Assembly: GCA_963843385.1 (NCBI GenBank) | Contig: CAWJJY010000001.1 | Location: 310,001-374,000 of the forward strand | From: CAVOHU01 sp963843385 | Lineage (GTDB): Bacteria; Acidobacteriota; Vicinamibacteria; Vicinamibacterales; JAKQTR01 | Direction: 5' to 3' | DNA length: 64,000 nucleotides | Shown: piece after piece, positions 52,501 through 61,430 of the stretch | Numbering within the stretch: the stretch's first letter is position 1 | How the letters are laid out: every line of letters begins with the position of its first letter | Translations under genes and position numbers: made by a program | Notes under the pieces: generated by a model | Database searches by the model: none | Seen by the model: the letters and a program-made list of their open reading frames with translations, nothing else | Told to the model about the DNA's origin: nothing

Positions 52501-54525
52501 CCAGTGGCACTGGTCGCATCGCGTGGGTGTGCCCTTGAGGGTGCCGTTCCAGTGGCACGCCGCGCACTCGACGGTGAGGTGGCGGCCTTCGAGCGGGAAC
52601 ACGCCGACCTTGTGGAACGCCCGCGACCCGTTCTTCCAGCCGTTCGGGTTATGGCACGTCTCGCAGGTGCGACCGAGGGCTCCGCGGTGATTGTCGTCGG
52701 CGTGACAGGTGACGCACACGCCGGCCGAGCCCTTGTACCGCACGGTCGTGCCGCGGCCCGCAGGGAACGCTCCTTCCTCGACCTTGTGGCACTTGATGCA
52801 TTCCTTCGTCGCGTGCTTGCCGACGAAGAAATCCTTGCGGACGGCGTGCGTGTAGGACGGGAGCTTGAAGCCCGCGGTCGTGTGACAGGTGTCGCACTTG
52901 TTGCCGAGCTGACCGAGGTGCTGGTCCTTGTGGCACGACTCGCAGGTCGTCGCCAGGCCCTTCAGGCGGACGGCCGTCCCCCGGCCTGACGGGAAGGCGC
53001 CGGTCTCCGACTTGTGGCACTTCCGGCATTCGACGGTCTCGTGCTTGCCGGTCAGCTGGAAGGCCGCCTTCGCGTGCGCAAAGAGCGTCGGCGCAAACTT
53101 GGCCGCCTCGATCGTGTGGCACTTCTCGCACGCGGTTCCGAGCTGACCCAGGTGCACGTCGGTGTGGCAGGACGCGCACGCGGTGGGCTTGTTCTTGAAC
53201 GTCCACGCGTCGATCGACGCCGCGACCCGCTTCGGTTCCCCGGGCTTCTGGATGATGTGGCAGGAGCCGCACGCGACGGTCTGGTGCTGGCCTGCAAAGA
53301 ACTCGGGAAGCCGGGGGTGCTTGAAGTCGGGAAGCTTGAACGTCGCCGGTGTATGGCACGTGTCGCACTTCGCGCCGAGCTCGGTCTTGTGGACATCGGC
53401 ATGGCACGACACGCAGGCCGTCGAGAGGCCCCGGAAGTCCACGCTCTGGCTCGGCTTCAGCCCGCCGACCTTCACGTTCTTATGGCACTTCACGCACGCG
53501 AGCGACTCGGCATGCTTGCCGGTCAGGGGGAACTTGGTGTTCTTGTCATGGTCGAAGTTCCCGCGTCGGAAGCCGGCCTCGTTGTGGCAGGCATTGCAGT
53601 CCTGCTTGAACGTGCCCTTGTGCGGGTCCTGGTGGCACGTCGCGCAGCGATCGAACTTCAACGCCGCCCTGGTCGGCGACTGCACGTGGCATTTCGCACA
53701 GGTGAGCTCGGCGTGCTTGCCCTTCAGCAGGAACGGCGTCCTTGCGTGATCGACCTTCGTCGTCTTCCAGGTTTCGTTCGAGTGGCACGTCATGCAGGTG
53801 TCCGCCGCGAAGGGCTGCCGGTGCGGGCTCCTGTGGCAGTCCACGCAGCGGGCAAACTTGAGCCCCTTGTAGACCTTGTTGACGTGGCACTTCGCGCAGT
53901 CCACCCGCTGGTGGGCGCCGGCCAGCGTGTAGGCGGCCTTCGTGTGGTCGAACTGCGTGCGCGTCTGTTTGAAGGGCGTACCGACGGAATGGCACTTGGT
54001 GCAATCGCCGCCAAGCGTCGGCTTGTGCCCATCGGCATGGCAGCCCACGCAGGTGGTCGGCATGCCGAGGAACGAACGGGTCTTGTGGCAGCGGGCGCAC
54101 TCGCGCGAGAACTCGGCATGGCGCCCTTCGAGGGCGAACCCGGTCTCCGCCACGTGGTCGAAGGTCGCCTGGTTGAACGGTCGAAGGTCGCCACCCGGCC
54201 CGCGGTGCTCGATGTGACACGGCCTGCAGTCGTTCTTGACGGCCCGGTGGACCCCTGCCTGTTTCCCGATGCGATCGGCGATCGCCTTGTGGCACGACAG
54301 GCACAGGTCCTTCATCGTCGCGCCGCCAGGCGTATGGCACTTCCGGCAATTCTCGGCTCCAGACAGCTTGGCGTGAGCCTGGGCCAGCGGGCCCGGGGCG
54401 ATCCACTGCCCGAACTGCGCAAACGCGATCGACGAGGCGCCGATCATGCTCGCGCAGACCAGGATGCCGATTCTCACGTGCCCCGCCCAGGCCTTCCACG
54501 CCCCCCGCTGCCCAATCGCCGTCAT
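49558..54525 (-). CDS. Giant multiheme c-type cytochrome (~66 haem motifs)
   Basis: A 1655-residue exported protein with a signal peptide at residues 1-36 (ending AFA-Q). I count 65 CXXCH motifs plus one CX3CH (CLTGCH near the C-terminus), about one haem per 25 residues. The first 900 residues hold irregular motifs with 'FDHxKxxFxLxGKHxxxxC' spacing, as in cytochrome c3-like folds. The rest contains eleven 3-haem repeats of about 73 residues. No membrane anchor or S-layer domain is visible. It follows a barrel gene and a cytochrome b gene on the same strand, so it probably carries electrons from quinol across the envelope. Electron acceptor unknown. Confidence 0.95.
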   Translation of the reverse strand: MTAIGQRGAWKAWAGHVRIGILVCASMIGASSIAFAQFGQWIAPGPLAQAHAKLSGAENCRKCHTPGGATMKDLCLSCHKAIADRIGKQAGVHRAVKNDCRPCHIEHRGPGGDLRPFNQATFDHVAETGFALEGRHAEFSRECARCHKTRSFLGMPTTCVGCHADGHKPTLGGDCTKCHSVGTPFKQTRTQFDHTKAAYTLAGAHQRVDCAKCHVNKVYKGLKFARCVDCHRSPHRQPFAADTCMTCHSNETWKTTKVDHARTPFLLKGKHAELTCAKCHVQSPTRAALKFDRCATCHQDPHKGTFKQDCNACHNEAGFRRGNFDHDKNTKFPLTGKHAESLACVKCHKNVKVGGLKPSQSVDFRGLSTACVSCHADVHKTELGAKCDTCHTPATFKLPDFKHPRLPEFFAGQHQTVACGSCHIIQKPGEPKRVAASIDAWTFKNKPTACASCHTDVHLGQLGTACEKCHTIEAAKFAPTLFAHAKAAFQLTGKHETVECRKCHKSETGAFPSGRGTAVRLKGLATTCESCHKDQHLGQLGNKCDTCHTTAGFKLPSYTHAVRKDFFVGKHATKECIKCHKVEEGAFPAGRGTTVRYKGSAGVCVTCHADDNHRGALGRTCETCHNPNGWKNGSRAFHKVGVFPLEGRHLTVECAACHWNGTLKGTPTRCDQCHWTRRQDDRFQTRLGIECGKCHRPTSWAAVNWNHATMTGVQLTPAHRALGCEGCHKDQNFAPSSVLCISCHAEDYKRTLSPAHQSAGFPTSCEACHLTSQTTWSQARFDHQATYQLVGMHATQPCAACHKGGVFKGTATDCFGCHKTDYDRSQNPNHAAAGFPTTCISCHQNSDPDWHGRPFNHSLVFPLAGVHTTQACAACHKNGVYRGTSTDCYGCHKTDYEKTQNPNHVSAGFATSCEGCHRFSDSGWHASPFNHNLVFPLPGVHAAQACATCHKNGVYKGTSRECFSCHKPDYDRSQNPNHLTAGFSTNCDICHRMADPDWHTQFNHSNVYPLVGMHATQACTVCHKNGVYKGTATECYGCHRTDYEQSKNPSHVAAGFPTTCQQCHRPSDLNWRSTFNHNTVFQLVGVHASQPCTSCHKNGVYGGTPRDCYGCHKTDYEKTLNPNHLSAGFSTQCDTCHRPTDPNWHTTFNHSQFFQLVGTHATQPCTSCHKNGIYKGTPRDCYGCHKTDYDRTTNPNHIAAGFPTTCDSCHNAASPSWSASFNHNAVFQLVGTHATQPCSACHVNNVYKGTPRDCYGCHRTNYERTTNPNHVAAGFPTTCDSCHNAASPSWTASFNHNAVFQLVGTHATQPCAACHINNVYKGTPRDCYGCHRTNYERTTNPNHVAAGFPTTCDSCHSPSAATWTASFNHNAVFQLVGVHATQPCTACHINNVYHGTPRDCYGCHRTNYERTTNPNHVAAGFPTTCDSCHSPSATTWTASFNHNAVFQLVGVHATQPCTACHINNVYHGTPRVCYGCHRTNYERTTNPNHLAAGFPTTCDSCHNPASATWTSSFDHNTIFPLLGRHLTAPCTQCHVNNVYHGTPRDCFSCHQTNYNNTTNPNHRGAGFPTTCEVCHQFSDSSWTLGRFTHSAFPISSGRHAGNACSVCHIDPNNYKTFSCLTGCHPKSSTDSHHVGRSGYRYDSVACYSCHPRGSS
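49780..52190 (-). repeat. ~219-bp in-frame repeats in the cytochrome gene, 11 units
   Basis: Each unit encodes about 73 residues with three CXXCH motifs, following the scheme FNHNAVFQLVG-THATQPC-CYGCH-NPNH-AAGFPTTCDSCH. Units between about 50,000 and 51,060 are nearly identical in DNA sequence, including silent sites, which indicates recent duplication or gene conversion. Flanking units are more diverged. Confidence 0.9.
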
Positions 54526-54645
54526 AGCGCCTCCTGGACTGGCCGACGGGCCGGTCCAGCACCCTCAGGTTTGAATGCCGCCCCGCCGTTGCTTCGGATC
54601 AGCGAGACCCGATCGAACGACGGAGCAGAACCGCGGATGAATCGA

Positions 54646-56076
54646 CTAGAACCGGAAGACCAGCCCCGCGAGGATCCGGTTTTCCGAGTAGCTGTCGTCC
54701 TTCGTATGTTCGCCGGTGAATTGAACCGCCAGCAGGCGCCCCAGGTTCACCATGCCGGACAGGCCGAATCGCTTGGTGTTCGGGCGGGTCTCGATGATGA
54801 TGCCGTCGAACCTCACGAACTGCAGCACCGAGAGTGACGTGCTGTAGTCGCCGGTGACATAGACCCGGTTGCCGAAACTCCTGCCGAGCGACACGTACCA
54901 GGAATCCCACGCCGCCGCCGTTCCGCGCCTCATGCGGTTGTCGGTCACGTTGAGGTCGATGCCGGTGCGGAGGACGTTCGACGAATACAGGCCGAAGGTG
55001 AAGCGATCGGTCGGGTTGTCGTCGCGGTTGTTCTTGTCCCGCGTGTAGCCGCCGAAGACGCGCAGATTCTTGAACAGCCGCACTGTCAGCCGGCCGCCGG
55101 TGGACTCGTAGAGCAACCCGTCGAGGCTCTTGGGATTGACCGGCCGCCCGTTCCGCATGTCATCGGTGATCGACCGGACGTCGACCGATCGGCCGCGGTG
55201 GATCAGGCCCTGGATCTCGATCGCGTCGGTGACCATCAGGCGCGCGTTGGTGAAGAAGTAGGTGAGCCCGCCCTTCCCCTGGCCGCCCGGTCCGGCCAGA
55301 TCGAACTCGGCCACCTGATAGACGAACAGCCGTTTCTTCACGGGGACGTAGTTGGTCAGGCTGACGACCGATCGTTCGACCAGGCCCTGGTTGCGGACCG
55401 AGACGTACCCGATCGCGTGCCGTCTCATGTCGCTCGATTCAACCGCGACATAGCCGCCGACCTTCTTGATGTCCGTCAGATAGCCGGCCTCGAGGATCTT
55501 CGGTTCGACGCCGCCGAACAGCCCGACCCGCACGCGCGTCCCCTTGGTGGTCGAGCCCTTGTGGTACTCGACCTGCATGCCGCCGACCGATCCGAGCGCC
55601 CCCAGATCGTTGAGCCACAGGCTGCCGACCCGGACGAGCAGATTGCCCTCCAGGAGACGCTGGCCCACGTAGGCGTCGTACACCGACACGCGCGAGACTT
55701 GCTGATTGGACGATGGATACCCGGCGTAGCGGACATTGACGCCGTACTCGAACCCCGAGGCCTCGCTGCGGGCGGACTCGGCGCTGATGTTGGTCACCAG
55801 CTCGGTGAACGACGTCGACACGCCGCCGGCCTGGGTGGTCGTCGCGGCCTGCGCGAAGAACGACACGCGCGCCCATGCCGGAATGGTCGACGACCGGGTC
55901 GCCACCGACGGGATGGCCGATGGCTGGGTCCTCGCCGGTTGGACGGCCGCCGGCGGGGCGGCCGCCATCTGTGCAGCCACGAACTGGGCCACCGCGAACT
56001 GGGCCGTCGCGGGACCGGCTCCGCAGAGCAGGGCGCCCGTGGCGAGGAACGTTGTCAGCGCGAGTGGTGGTCGCAT
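54646..56076 (-). CDS. Outer-membrane beta-barrel protein of the cytochrome operon
   Basis: A 476-residue protein with a signal peptide (about residues 1-26, ATAQ). An Ala/Pro/Gln/Val-rich linker (27-65) is followed by some twenty alternating hydrophobic/polar strands with aromatic girdles ('VYVTGDYSTSLSVLQFVRFD', 'LAVQFTGEHTKDDSYSENR'). It ends in a Phe (GLVFRF), the classic barrel signature. GGAG lies about 8 bp before ATG 56076. Located between the cytochrome b and giant cytochrome genes, it may be the porin of a porin-cytochrome conduit (inference from arrangement). Confidence 0.85.
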   Translation of the reverse strand: MRPPLALTTFLATGALLCGAGPATAQFAVAQFVAAQMAAAPPAAVQPARTQPSAIPSVATRSSTIPAWARVSFFAQAATTTQAGGVSTSFTELVTNISAESARSEASGFEYGVNVRYAGYPSSNQQVSRVSVYDAYVGQRLLEGNLLVRVGSLWLNDLGALGSVGGMQVEYHKGSTTKGTRVRVGLFGGVEPKILEAGYLTDIKKVGGYVAVESSDMRRHAIGYVSVRNQGLVERSVVSLTNYVPVKKRLFVYQVAEFDLAGPGGQGKGGLTYFFTNARLMVTDAIEIQGLIHRGRSVDVRSITDDMRNGRPVNPKSLDGLLYESTGGRLTVRLFKNLRVFGGYTRDKNNRDDNPTDRFTFGLYSSNVLRTGIDLNVTDNRMRRGTAAAWDSWYVSLGRSFGNRVYVTGDYSTSLSVLQFVRFDGIIIETRPNTKRFGLSGMVNLGRLLAVQFTGEHTKDDSYSENRILAGLVFRF

Positions 56077-56257
56077 GGGGGCTCCGGATCGTGTCAGCCG
56101 CTTCCTCTTGGATGGCAGGAGTGGCAGCGGGCTGAACGTCGCTCTATCCCGGTTGCCAGCAGGTTTCCGGGTTGATGCGTCTCCGACGGGTTCTACCGAA
56201 CGTGTGCAGCCGCGATCGGCACGACGCCTCGTGCACTGCGATCGCGATACCGGGCAC

Positions 56258-57407
56258 TCAATCGCGTGACCGGGCGGCGGCGCTGCGTGCGGGCAGATCC
56301 ACATCGGATTCCGATGCGGCCCGGTCCGGATCGCGACGACGCTCTTCCTTGAGGTACGCGTGATACTCGAGCAGCTCGCGACCCTCACGCCTGGCAACCC
56401 GCTCGTCGCTGCCGGGCACTTTCCTGATGCTCCGCGCCGAGCCCGTGCCCGGAGCCACTTCGTGGATCACGCGGCTCCCCGCGCCATTGGCCGGAGCCGA
56501 CAGATCGAGTCCGGCCGACGGCCAGGTGTCGTCGCCCACTGCGGCTGGGACAGCTGTCGAGATCGGCGTCGCGGTCAGACGGCGCACGAAGCTCCCCCAA
56601 CCCAGGCTCGACATGGCGGCCCCGCATGAACGCGGGGCTCTCGGCATTGGCCGAATACACAAGGTACGGCGCCGCCACGGGCGCGCTGATTTCGACTTCG
56701 GCCGCCGGCTGCCCGGCGGTTTCGACGTCCCCGTAGAGTTCGTCGTACCAGTGACGGTAGTGGTGCCGCGCCCAGTGACGGTTGACGAATCCCGTGAGCA
56801 TGCCCGACAGGCCCACGCGCGTGTCGGGGTTCACCGTCGCCATGAAGACGTGGCCGCACACGAGCGGCGTCGCCACGAATGCCGCGGTGTAGAAGTGCAC
56901 GAGCCACGGAAGATAGGGGACCGCCGAGAACCAGATCAGCAGGCCGGTGGCGATGTAGACCGGGTAGGTCGACATCTGGGCCATGAAGTTGATCTTCTCC
57001 CCCGCGTTGAACTTGCCCTGATCCGGCTGCGTGACGCGCTTGCTCACCATGGCGGGGCCAACCAGCACCAGCCACTTGATGTCGTCGAACGACCAGACCC
57101 AGGCGCGACGGATGTTCTGGAGGTGCAGCCTGAAGTCGTGCCAGTGAAGCAGGATCATCAGCGTCGGCAGGACGGCGAGGCAGACCCCCGAAATCCGGTG
57201 AGTCCAGGACACCAGCGAGCGCAGCGGCCGGGTCGGATGCGGGTTGTAGACGAACACCAGGATCAACGCGGTCGCGTAACAGACCACGAACGGGATCGCG
57301 AGCGCCCAGTGAAGATGCCGCTCCGAATTGCGGAACCGCAGGATCTGGTCAGACTCCGTTTCGCTCGAATGTGACGCTTCCACCTTGGATCTGGCCCGGA
57401 CTGACAT
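56258..57407 (-). CDS. Cytochrome b (formate dehydrogenase gamma/cyt b561-like), frameshifted near the C-terminus
   Basis: A di-haem b membrane subunit with four or five helices: 'RHLHWALAIPFVVCYATALI', 'SWTHRISGVCLAVLPTLMIL', 'GKFNAGEKINFMAQMSTYPV' and 'VHFYTAAFVATPLVCGHVF', with paired His haem ligands. The sequence reads in frame to 'ESPAFMR'. Then a C4 run (56620-56623) appears to hold one base too many. Dropping it gives 'AAMSSLGWGSFVRRLTATPI' and a helical tail 'RREGRELLEYHAYLKEERRR' to the stop at 56258. Taken literally the frame ends at 56385 with an Arg/Ser/Gly-rich nonsense tail. It probably passes quinol electrons to the downstream cytochrome. Confidence 0.82.
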
Positions 57408-57410
57408 CAT

Positions 57411-58176
57411 GAACCCCTTGGACTGTGGACCGCCGAGGCGAGCGTGGCCGCGAGCTGTCGCCCGCCAGTCGTGCGGGAAACGGCTCGACCCGAGCCCCGT
57501 CCAGCGGCTTTCTTCGCCGCCGGACGGCGCTCAATCGCCCACCGGGACGATCGACTGCCTATAGTTTTCGGAGTATTTACGTGGCAGGTCGCCGCCAACG
57601 AGGCAATTCCTGGCAGAACGGATTGCCGAAACACTTCCCGGCGAGGATCAGCGCCTGACGAGAACGGCCGGACCGCACGTGCGATCCGGAGTCACTTCAG
57701 GCGTAGCCGGGGGCGGTGCTGTTGGGGGCTCCAGCATCACGACTCCGAGAGATAGACAAGCCTGTTGCAACCAGGAACAAAGCAACTTCGATGCCATCCA
57801 TCTGTGCTGCTGGCGACATCGGGCCGTCACCTACCAATTGGGTCGGTGGTGGCGATCCCGTTGTCGCCTCAGCGATTGACGGGCTCGCATCGAAATGGCG
57901 CCCTGATCTGGTCGGATTTCAATGGAATGGCGACCAGAACAGGACGCATATCCATTCGGTGCGTTGAATTTACCTGAGTGAGACGAAACTACCGGACGCT
58001 CTGGCGGGAATCGGGTGAGGCGAAACTCATGCCACAAATCACCGACCTTCGCGCCATGATCGACGGTTCGCTCTGGACCGGGGGTGCCGTCGCAAGGGAT
58101 GCGCGCCGGAATCGGGCACGCGGGCCGTATTCCGCGTGCCCCCGGCGAACGCACTCAGCAAAGGTGAGTCGTGGGT
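57411..58176. other. Long intergenic region upstream of the cytochrome operon
   Basis: About 766 bp without a supported gene. It should hold the cytochrome operon promoter (leftward). Short open frames near 57716-57977 encode fragments such as KWRPDLVGFQWNGDQN. These look like decayed mobile-element sequence but are too short to assign. Confidence 0.45.
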
Positions 58177-59151
58177 CTAGTGAGGTTCACTTGAAGGTGC
58201 CGGCGGCTCGGTCGAGGACAACGCCGGTGTGGGGTCGATCTCGGCTCGCACCGCCTCGGGCACGGCCTGCACGGCGGGCGCAGGGGGCAGGTTTCGCAGG
58301 TAGTAGTGCCTCTCTGCGCCCACCATCGCCACCCGCAAGCCGGTCCGTGCCGCGAGCACGGCCTGCTGCACCAGCACCAGCACCAGAATGCCGGACCACG
58401 TGGCGCTCTGAGCGTTGCCGTCGTACGCGAGCCAGACACCGAGCAGGATGGCCGACACGATCGTGATCAAGATACCGATCGCGAAAGTCGCGAACACCCG
58501 TCGCGTCACGAATCCGAGCGACCTGATCCACGCCCCAAGCACGCCTCGCCGATCCTCGTTGGCGATCCGGATTCGTGCGTAGTCCTGCGCGAGCAGGAAC
58601 CAGCCCCACACGACGGCCAGGACCAGAAGGTTGAAGATGCCTACCAGGAACCCGGCAGGTTCCCAGTCGATATCCGAGAGCCGCGAGGTGGCCGCACCGA
58701 CAACTGCGGCGACAATGGCGCTGACCACGATCGCGCTGACCAGCGTGACGACGAGCAGGCGGAAATAGCGGCCGAAGAAATGTCCGGCCCCGCGGAAGAA
58801 CCGATGCATGAAGGATCGGGGATCTCCCTCGGTGGCCAGCACCTCCAGGATGCCGCCGTTGACAAACGCGCTCGCGATGACGGCGAGGACGATGGCGCCG
58901 ATCGTCACGCCCGAGAGCATGGCGAACCCGGACACCTGGTCGTACTTGGTGAGGTCGGCGAGGACCGACGTGTCGAAGCGATCGCGCATCGAGTCGGCCC
59001 CCGGCGAGAAGGAGAACGCGGTGGTCCACCAGTTGTAGGCCGGCATCGCCACCACCAGGCCGAGCAGCAGGTTCCACGCCCAGAGCAGCAGGACGAGACC
59101 GGGCCGCCGGAATGCCGATCGAATGCCATCGAAGACGCAGCGGGCAATCAT
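58177..59151 (-). CDS. Polytopic membrane protein of unknown function
   Basis: A 324-residue protein with about six transmembrane helices ('PGLVLLLWAWNLLLGLVVAM', 'IGAIVLAVIASAFVNGG', 'LLVVTLVSAIVVSAIVAAVV', 'LLVLAVVWGWFLLAQDYARI'). It has a Pro/Glu/Ala-rich C-terminal tail. The layout resembles DUF4013-like or glycerophosphodiester-phosphodiesterase membrane domains, but no family is certain. GGGAGG lies 6 bp before ATG 59151. It starts 28 bp after the M1 peptidase stop on the same strand, so it is probably co-transcribed. Confidence 0.75.
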   Translation of the reverse strand: MIARCVFDGIRSAFRRPGLVLLLWAWNLLLGLVVAMPAYNWWTTAFSFSPGADSMRDRFDTSVLADLTKYDQVSGFAMLSGVTIGAIVLAVIASAFVNGGILEVLATEGDPRSFMHRFFRGAGHFFGRYFRLLVVTLVSAIVVSAIVAAVVGAATSRLSDIDWEPAGFLVGIFNLLVLAVVWGWFLLAQDYARIRIANEDRRGVLGAWIRSLGFVTRRVFATFAIGILITIVSAILLGVWLAYDGNAQSATWSGILVLVLVQQAVLAARTGLRVAMVGAERHYYLRNLPPAPAVQAVPEAVRAEIDPTPALSSTEPPAPSSEPH

Positions 59152-59178
59152 CACGTGCCTCCCGTTTTCGGTCCGGTC

Positions 59179-61239
59179 CTAGAGTCCGACGAAGGTGAGC
59201 AGGGTCTGGATGAGCGTGAGCCAGCGCGCGGTCCAGCGTACGGCCGCCCTCGAGTCGGCCTTGATGCGGTACCCGTTGTTCAGCCAGTCCGCATCGAGGA
59301 CGAGCTTGCGGTCCGGGTCGATCTCCACCCACTCGAGCCGCTGCGGTCTCGTGAACCTGAACGTCTTGGACGGGGCCGAACCGTCCCACTGCTGCCGCTC
59401 CGCGGGCTGGCCCTCGAACTTGAACGCGATGTCGACCGGGAAGCTCACCTCGCCGCGCCGTTGCACGATCACCTCGGCTTGGTAGACCGCTTTGCCGGCG
59501 TTCGCCGCTTCCTTCTTGGCAGCCGCCTGGTTGGTGACCGTCTCACGGCCCTTCGGCGTGTCGATGACGCCGCGTGCCTCGCTCACGGCCTCGCTGCTCG
59601 CCGAGCCCACCGCGTAGTCGAGCACGCCGGTGCCCCTGAACACCTGGTTCCAGTACCAGTCGAAGTTCCGGCCCGTCACTTCGTTGATCACGTCGAAGAA
59701 GTCCTGGCTCGACGGGTGACGGAACCTCCACCGTTCGTGGAACGTCCGCATCGCGCGCGCCATCGTCTCTTCGCCGAGGTACGCCTCGAGCGTCTGCAAT
59801 GCGAGCTCCGGCTTCTGGTACGAGTAGAACCCGTACCATCCCCGCGGCTGATAGTCCCAGGCCTTCGCCACGATGGCGTTGTAGCGCGCACCGGGACCGT
59901 TGGTCGCCCGCAACGTGTCCGTTTCGGACACCTGGTAGTTCAGCACGTCGATCAGGTACTTGTAGACCCGGTCCACCACCCGGCCGGTCGAGTACGAGTT
60001 GATGCCCTCGTCGAGCCAGGCCTCCTCGAACTCGTTGTTGCCGACCATCGCATACCAATACTGGTGGCCGAACTCGTGAACCGTCACGAACTCCGCGAGG
60101 CGAAGCTTGTCGAACGGCCAGCGATTCGACAGCCAGGTCGTCCCGGCCGTGATGAAGGTCGGATACTCCATCCCGCCCGCGCCCGCGGCTCCAGCCGCCG
60201 GGTCGACGACGACCAGCGTCTTGTACGGATATCTGCCGTACCACAGGCCGAACCACTTCAGGCTCGCCTTGGCGGCCTGCACGTGCCGGCTGGCCTGAGG
60301 CGCGTGGCCGGGCTGCAGCATCACCGTGATGTCGACATCCGTCAGCTTGACCTCGTCCAGCGTTCTGCCGAGCAGGCGCGAGGTCTGCTCGTACTCGGCG
60401 GGCGTGACGTCCCGGGTCGCCGAGAACGTGTCCTTGATGACGAGGTAGTGGGGATCGGCCGTCCAGGCGAAGTCGTGAATGTCGCCCTGTTCGTAGGTGT
60501 AGGTCGTGGTGCCGTCGGGATTGCCGTGTTCTGCCTTGCGCTCGCCCGTGGCGGCCACCTTGAAGCTGGAGGGCGCCGTGATCTCGACGTGGTAGAAGCC
60601 GTAGTCCGCGTAGAACTCCGAGTTGGCGTGGAACTGGTGGCAATTCCAGCCGCCCGCCGCGCGGCCGCGCAGCCCCGCCGGCTCATACACGCCGATCTTC
60701 GGGAACCACTGGCCGACCAGGTAGAAGTCGTTCTTGAACCCCGTTCGCGCGAAGACCTGGGGCAATTGTGAGGTGAACGCGATGTCGAGCGTGATCGAGC
60801 CCCCGGGCTCGACGGGAGACGGCAGGACGACCTTCGCAACGGTCTGATCCTCCGTGTTCGAATCGTCCGGATGCTCGAAGGTGATCTGCCTGGTGAGATC
60901 GGTGCCATCGGCGAGCTTCAGCGACGTGACGTCGACCCATCCCCACTTGTCGGCCGATGCGCGATCGCCGCGCAGCTGGCCCCCGGATTCCTTGAAGAAC
61001 GTGGACTGCGTGTTCTTGAAGGCATTCAGGTAGAGATGGAACCAGAGTTCGCTGACCGTGTCGCTCGAAGGGTTCCGCCAGGTGAGGCGCTCGGAGCCCT
61101 GGACCTGCTTCTTCACGGAATCGAGCCGCACCGTGATGTCGTAGCGGACGACCTGGTCCGCCCTGGCTGGAAGAGGATCCGCGAGCGCGGCTGACGCGCC
61201 CGCGAAGACGCACATGAGAGCAGTCAATGCTCGGCGCAT
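59179..61239 (-). CDS. Secreted M1-family aminopeptidase
   Basis: A 686-residue protein with a signal peptide (residues 1-20, ALA-D). An N-terminal beta domain is followed by the M1 exopeptidase motif GGMEYP (355-360), the zinc motif HEFGH (388-392) and the third ligand Glu411 (AWLDEG), the 18-residue spacing of M1. The catalytic-domain helices follow. 'FDWYWNQVFRGTGVLDYAVG' is typical of M1 members in this phylum. It should remove N-terminal residues from peptides outside the cytoplasm. The last 20 residues are hydrophobic and may associate with membrane. Confidence 0.93.
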   Translation of the reverse strand: MRRALTALMCVFAGASAALADPLPARADQVVRYDITVRLDSVKKQVQGSERLTWRNPSSDTVSELWFHLYLNAFKNTQSTFFKESGGQLRGDRASADKWGWVDVTSLKLADGTDLTRQITFEHPDDSNTEDQTVAKVVLPSPVEPGGSITLDIAFTSQLPQVFARTGFKNDFYLVGQWFPKIGVYEPAGLRGRAAGGWNCHQFHANSEFYADYGFYHVEITAPSSFKVAATGERKAEHGNPDGTTTYTYEQGDIHDFAWTADPHYLVIKDTFSATRDVTPAEYEQTSRLLGRTLDEVKLTDVDITVMLQPGHAPQASRHVQAAKASLKWFGLWYGRYPYKTLVVVDPAAGAAGAGGMEYPTFITAGTTWLSNRWPFDKLRLAEFVTVHEFGHQYWYAMVGNNEFEEAWLDEGINSYSTGRVVDRVYKYLIDVLNYQVSETDTLRATNGPGARYNAIVAKAWDYQPRGWYGFYSYQKPELALQTLEAYLGEETMARAMRTFHERWRFRHPSSQDFFDVINEVTGRNFDWYWNQVFRGTGVLDYAVGSASSEAVSEARGVIDTPKGRETVTNQAAAKKEAANAGKAVYQAEVIVQRRGEVSFPVDIAFKFEGQPAERQQWDGSAPSKTFRFTRPQRLEWVEIDPDRKLVLDADWLNNGYRIKADSRAAVRWTARWLTLIQTLLTFVGL

Positions 61240-61430
61240 GGGATCTCCAGAAGAGACGGGTCACCCGGACGGAGCGTGTCGAGGGGTTGGACGAGGAACC
61301 GGCGGCGAGTGTTCCGCGGCGGGGGCAGCCCCGCGGGCGCGACGCAGCCGCCCCGGATTTCCCCGGCAGGAAGCCGGCGTCTGGAGCCGGCCTCCCATCC
61401 GAACCGGTTTCGACTCCGAAACCTAGAGCG

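Noticed and set aside
53014..54837. Rightward 607-codon frame opposite the cytochrome N-terminal half
   Set aside because: Antisense shadow with no recognisable features.
57716..57977. Short frames with WRPDLVGFQWNGD-like sequence as a transposase gene
   Set aside because: Only a fragment with no catalytic motif, ribosome-binding site or terminal repeats.
58306..60771. Rightward 821-codon frame opposite the membrane protein and M1 peptidase
   Set aside because: Spans two well-supported leftward genes; His/Arg/Glu-rich composition typical of antisense reading in GC-rich DNA.
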